Assembly: GCA_020073485.1 (NCBI GenBank)
Contig: JAIQFB010000039.1
Location: 1-32,085, forward strand
DNA: 32,085 nucleotides
Source: Terriglobia bacterium
Lineage (GTDB): Bacteria > Acidobacteriota > Terriglobia > Acidiferrales > UBA7541
Reading direction: 5' to 3'
Shown here piece by piece: positions 31,538 to 32,085 of this stretch. The notes beneath the pieces are model-generated. The model saw only the letters and a program-made list of their open reading frames with translations, had not been told where the DNA came from and made no database searches. Position 1 is the stretch's first letter, and each line of letters begins with the position of its first letter. The translations under genes and the position numbers were made by a program.

Positions 31538-31660
31538 GTAGGACAGGCACTCTTGCCTGTCCCCGCGGGCATGGAAGGGCTACGCCGGAATAGCGGAAAA
31601 TTAGCATTACGCGGGATTGGCCCACTTTGGCACAGCGGACAGACAGGAGCGTCTGCCCTA
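31538..31660. repeat. Diverged family B element, two spaced hairpins, copy B8
   Basis: GGACAGGCA, loop CTCT, TGCCTGTCC (31541-31562) is a perfect 9-bp stem. About 74 nt later GGACAGAC, AGGAGC, GTCTGCCC (31637-31658) is a second stem with one mismatch. The order and inverted layout fit a family B element with a longer spacer. It lies in the 287-nt divergent gap between the 113- and 91-residue genes, which otherwise holds nothing recognised. Confidence 0.7.
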
Positions 31661-31748
31661 TAACGGCCCGAGGGAATTGCCATACCGAACAATGTCGCGT
31701 ACCTTGGAATGCAGAACATTGGTGGAAGATTGCACGCAGGAGAATTCC

Positions 31749-32024
31749 ATGTCCGCATTTGACGACCATAAGGACGAGATCGAGCATTACGAACAGATGC
31801 TGGGCGCGCATCGCGGACGCTTGGCCGTTACGCTCGACCGCGTAACCAACGCCATGGTCCTCGTCGGGCAGCACGGCGTCTATTGCCACAGCCACCGCGA
31901 TCCCTCCAAACCCACCATGGACATCCAAATCATCACCGAAGAATTGCGCAAGGCGAAGGAACTGATTCAGAGCGTGATGGAAGATCTGCGGGCCGAACGA
32001 GAGAACCGTCTGCGAACGAATTAG
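31749..32024 (+). CDS. Small helical protein of unknown function
   Basis: The 91-residue product starts at ATG 31749, with AGGAG seven bases upstream; the in-frame extension upstream has no support. It reads MSAFDDHKDEIEHYEQMLGA then HRGRLAVTLDRVTNAMVLVG, a short His-rich section HGVYCHSHRDPS, and a helical end with ITEELRKAKELIQSVMEDLR. The ends may form a coiled coil. Not recognised. A partial family B repeat follows at the window edge (32071). Confidence 0.7.
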   Translation: MSAFDDHKDEIEHYEQMLGAHRGRLAVTLDRVTNAMVLVGQHGVYCHSHRDPSKPTMDIQIITEELRKAKELIQSVMEDLRAERENRLRTN

Positions 32025-32070
32025 CCGGCATTTTCCGGAAGAATGGCGAGTTCGCGATTGGTGCACGGCC

Positions 32071-32085
32071 GGTGGCACAGGCTTC
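32071..32085. repeat. Family B repeat cut by the window edge, copy B9
   Basis: GGTGGCACAGGCTTC matches the left arm of copy B4 exactly and stops at the window end, so the rest of the element lies outside. Confidence 0.6.

Noticed and set aside
31458-32078. A 206-codon minus-strand frame at the right end
   Set aside because: It crosses repeat B8 and is antisense to the 91-residue gene, which has its own ribosome site and a coherent helical product.

Overview
The window looks like chromosomal DNA of a high-GC, soil-type Acidobacteriota (Terriglobia-like) bacterium. This is inferred from the gene families (DUF6152 with its companion secreted protein, orphan AmmeMemoRadiSam radical SAM enzyme, YfiT/DinB protein, Fsr-type MFS carrier, FAD-dependent GMC dehydrogenase with a Tat-exported small subunit) and from dispersed intergenic hairpin repeats of the AGGCTTCAGCCT and SERSEES kinds, which I associate with that phylum from memory. 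No rRNA, tRNA, CRISPR array, phage or transposase gene was seen. About 32 protein genes are supported, mostly in short transcription units.

Layout. 1-7.8 kb: ilvD behind a nine-unit heptad array; a secreted alpha/beta hydrolase; a convergent minus-strand block with a subclass-B3-type metallo-beta-lactamase fold protein, a DUF6152 protein and a secreted protein of unknown function; then a GT-C-like membrane protein with a TPR tail and a small DnaB-N-like protein. 7.8-13 kb: AmrS-type radical SAM enzyme, YfiT-like protein with a small downstream ORF, aldehyde dehydrogenase with a strong terminator, and a translationally coupled LMW-phosphatase/DtxR-MntR pair. 13-17.1 kb: a vitamin B6 neighbourhood on the minus strand (MocR/PdxR-like regulator, hotdog thioesterase, pdxS, pdxT). 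17.3-24 kb: an SDR-fold protein lacking the catalytic tetrad, a two-TM protein, a Sel1-repeat protein, a PuuE-like deacetylase, an NHL-propeller protein, an Fsr-like MFS carrier and a zinc-ribbon membrane protein. 24-30 kb: a Tat-exported dehydrogenase pair, an AT-richer SUKH-like orphan, and two tandem divergent nucleoside hydrolases, one cytosolic and one Tat-exported. 30-32 kb: small uncharacterised genes, including a two-gene unit with leucine-rich-variant-like repeats.

Functional links that can be argued from sequence: MocR-like regulator plus PdxS/PdxT for pyridoxal phosphate synthesis; GMC subunit plus small subunit as one periplasmic dehydrogenase; phosphatase plus metalloregulator as one coupled unit. 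The DtxR-family protein carries MntR-type ligand residues.

The most distinctive large-scale signal is between the genes. Most longer junctions carry one of three hairpin repeat families: A, about 80-100 bp with SERSEES-coding ends; B, REPIN-like double hairpins; C, GC-rich palindromes. Several start exactly at the upstream stop codon, and two family B copies share an expanded arm. I did not find a defence island or other large undescribed multi-gene system; the best unexplored items are the repeat system, the catalytically stripped SDR, the nucleoside hydrolase pair and the small unknown gene pairs.
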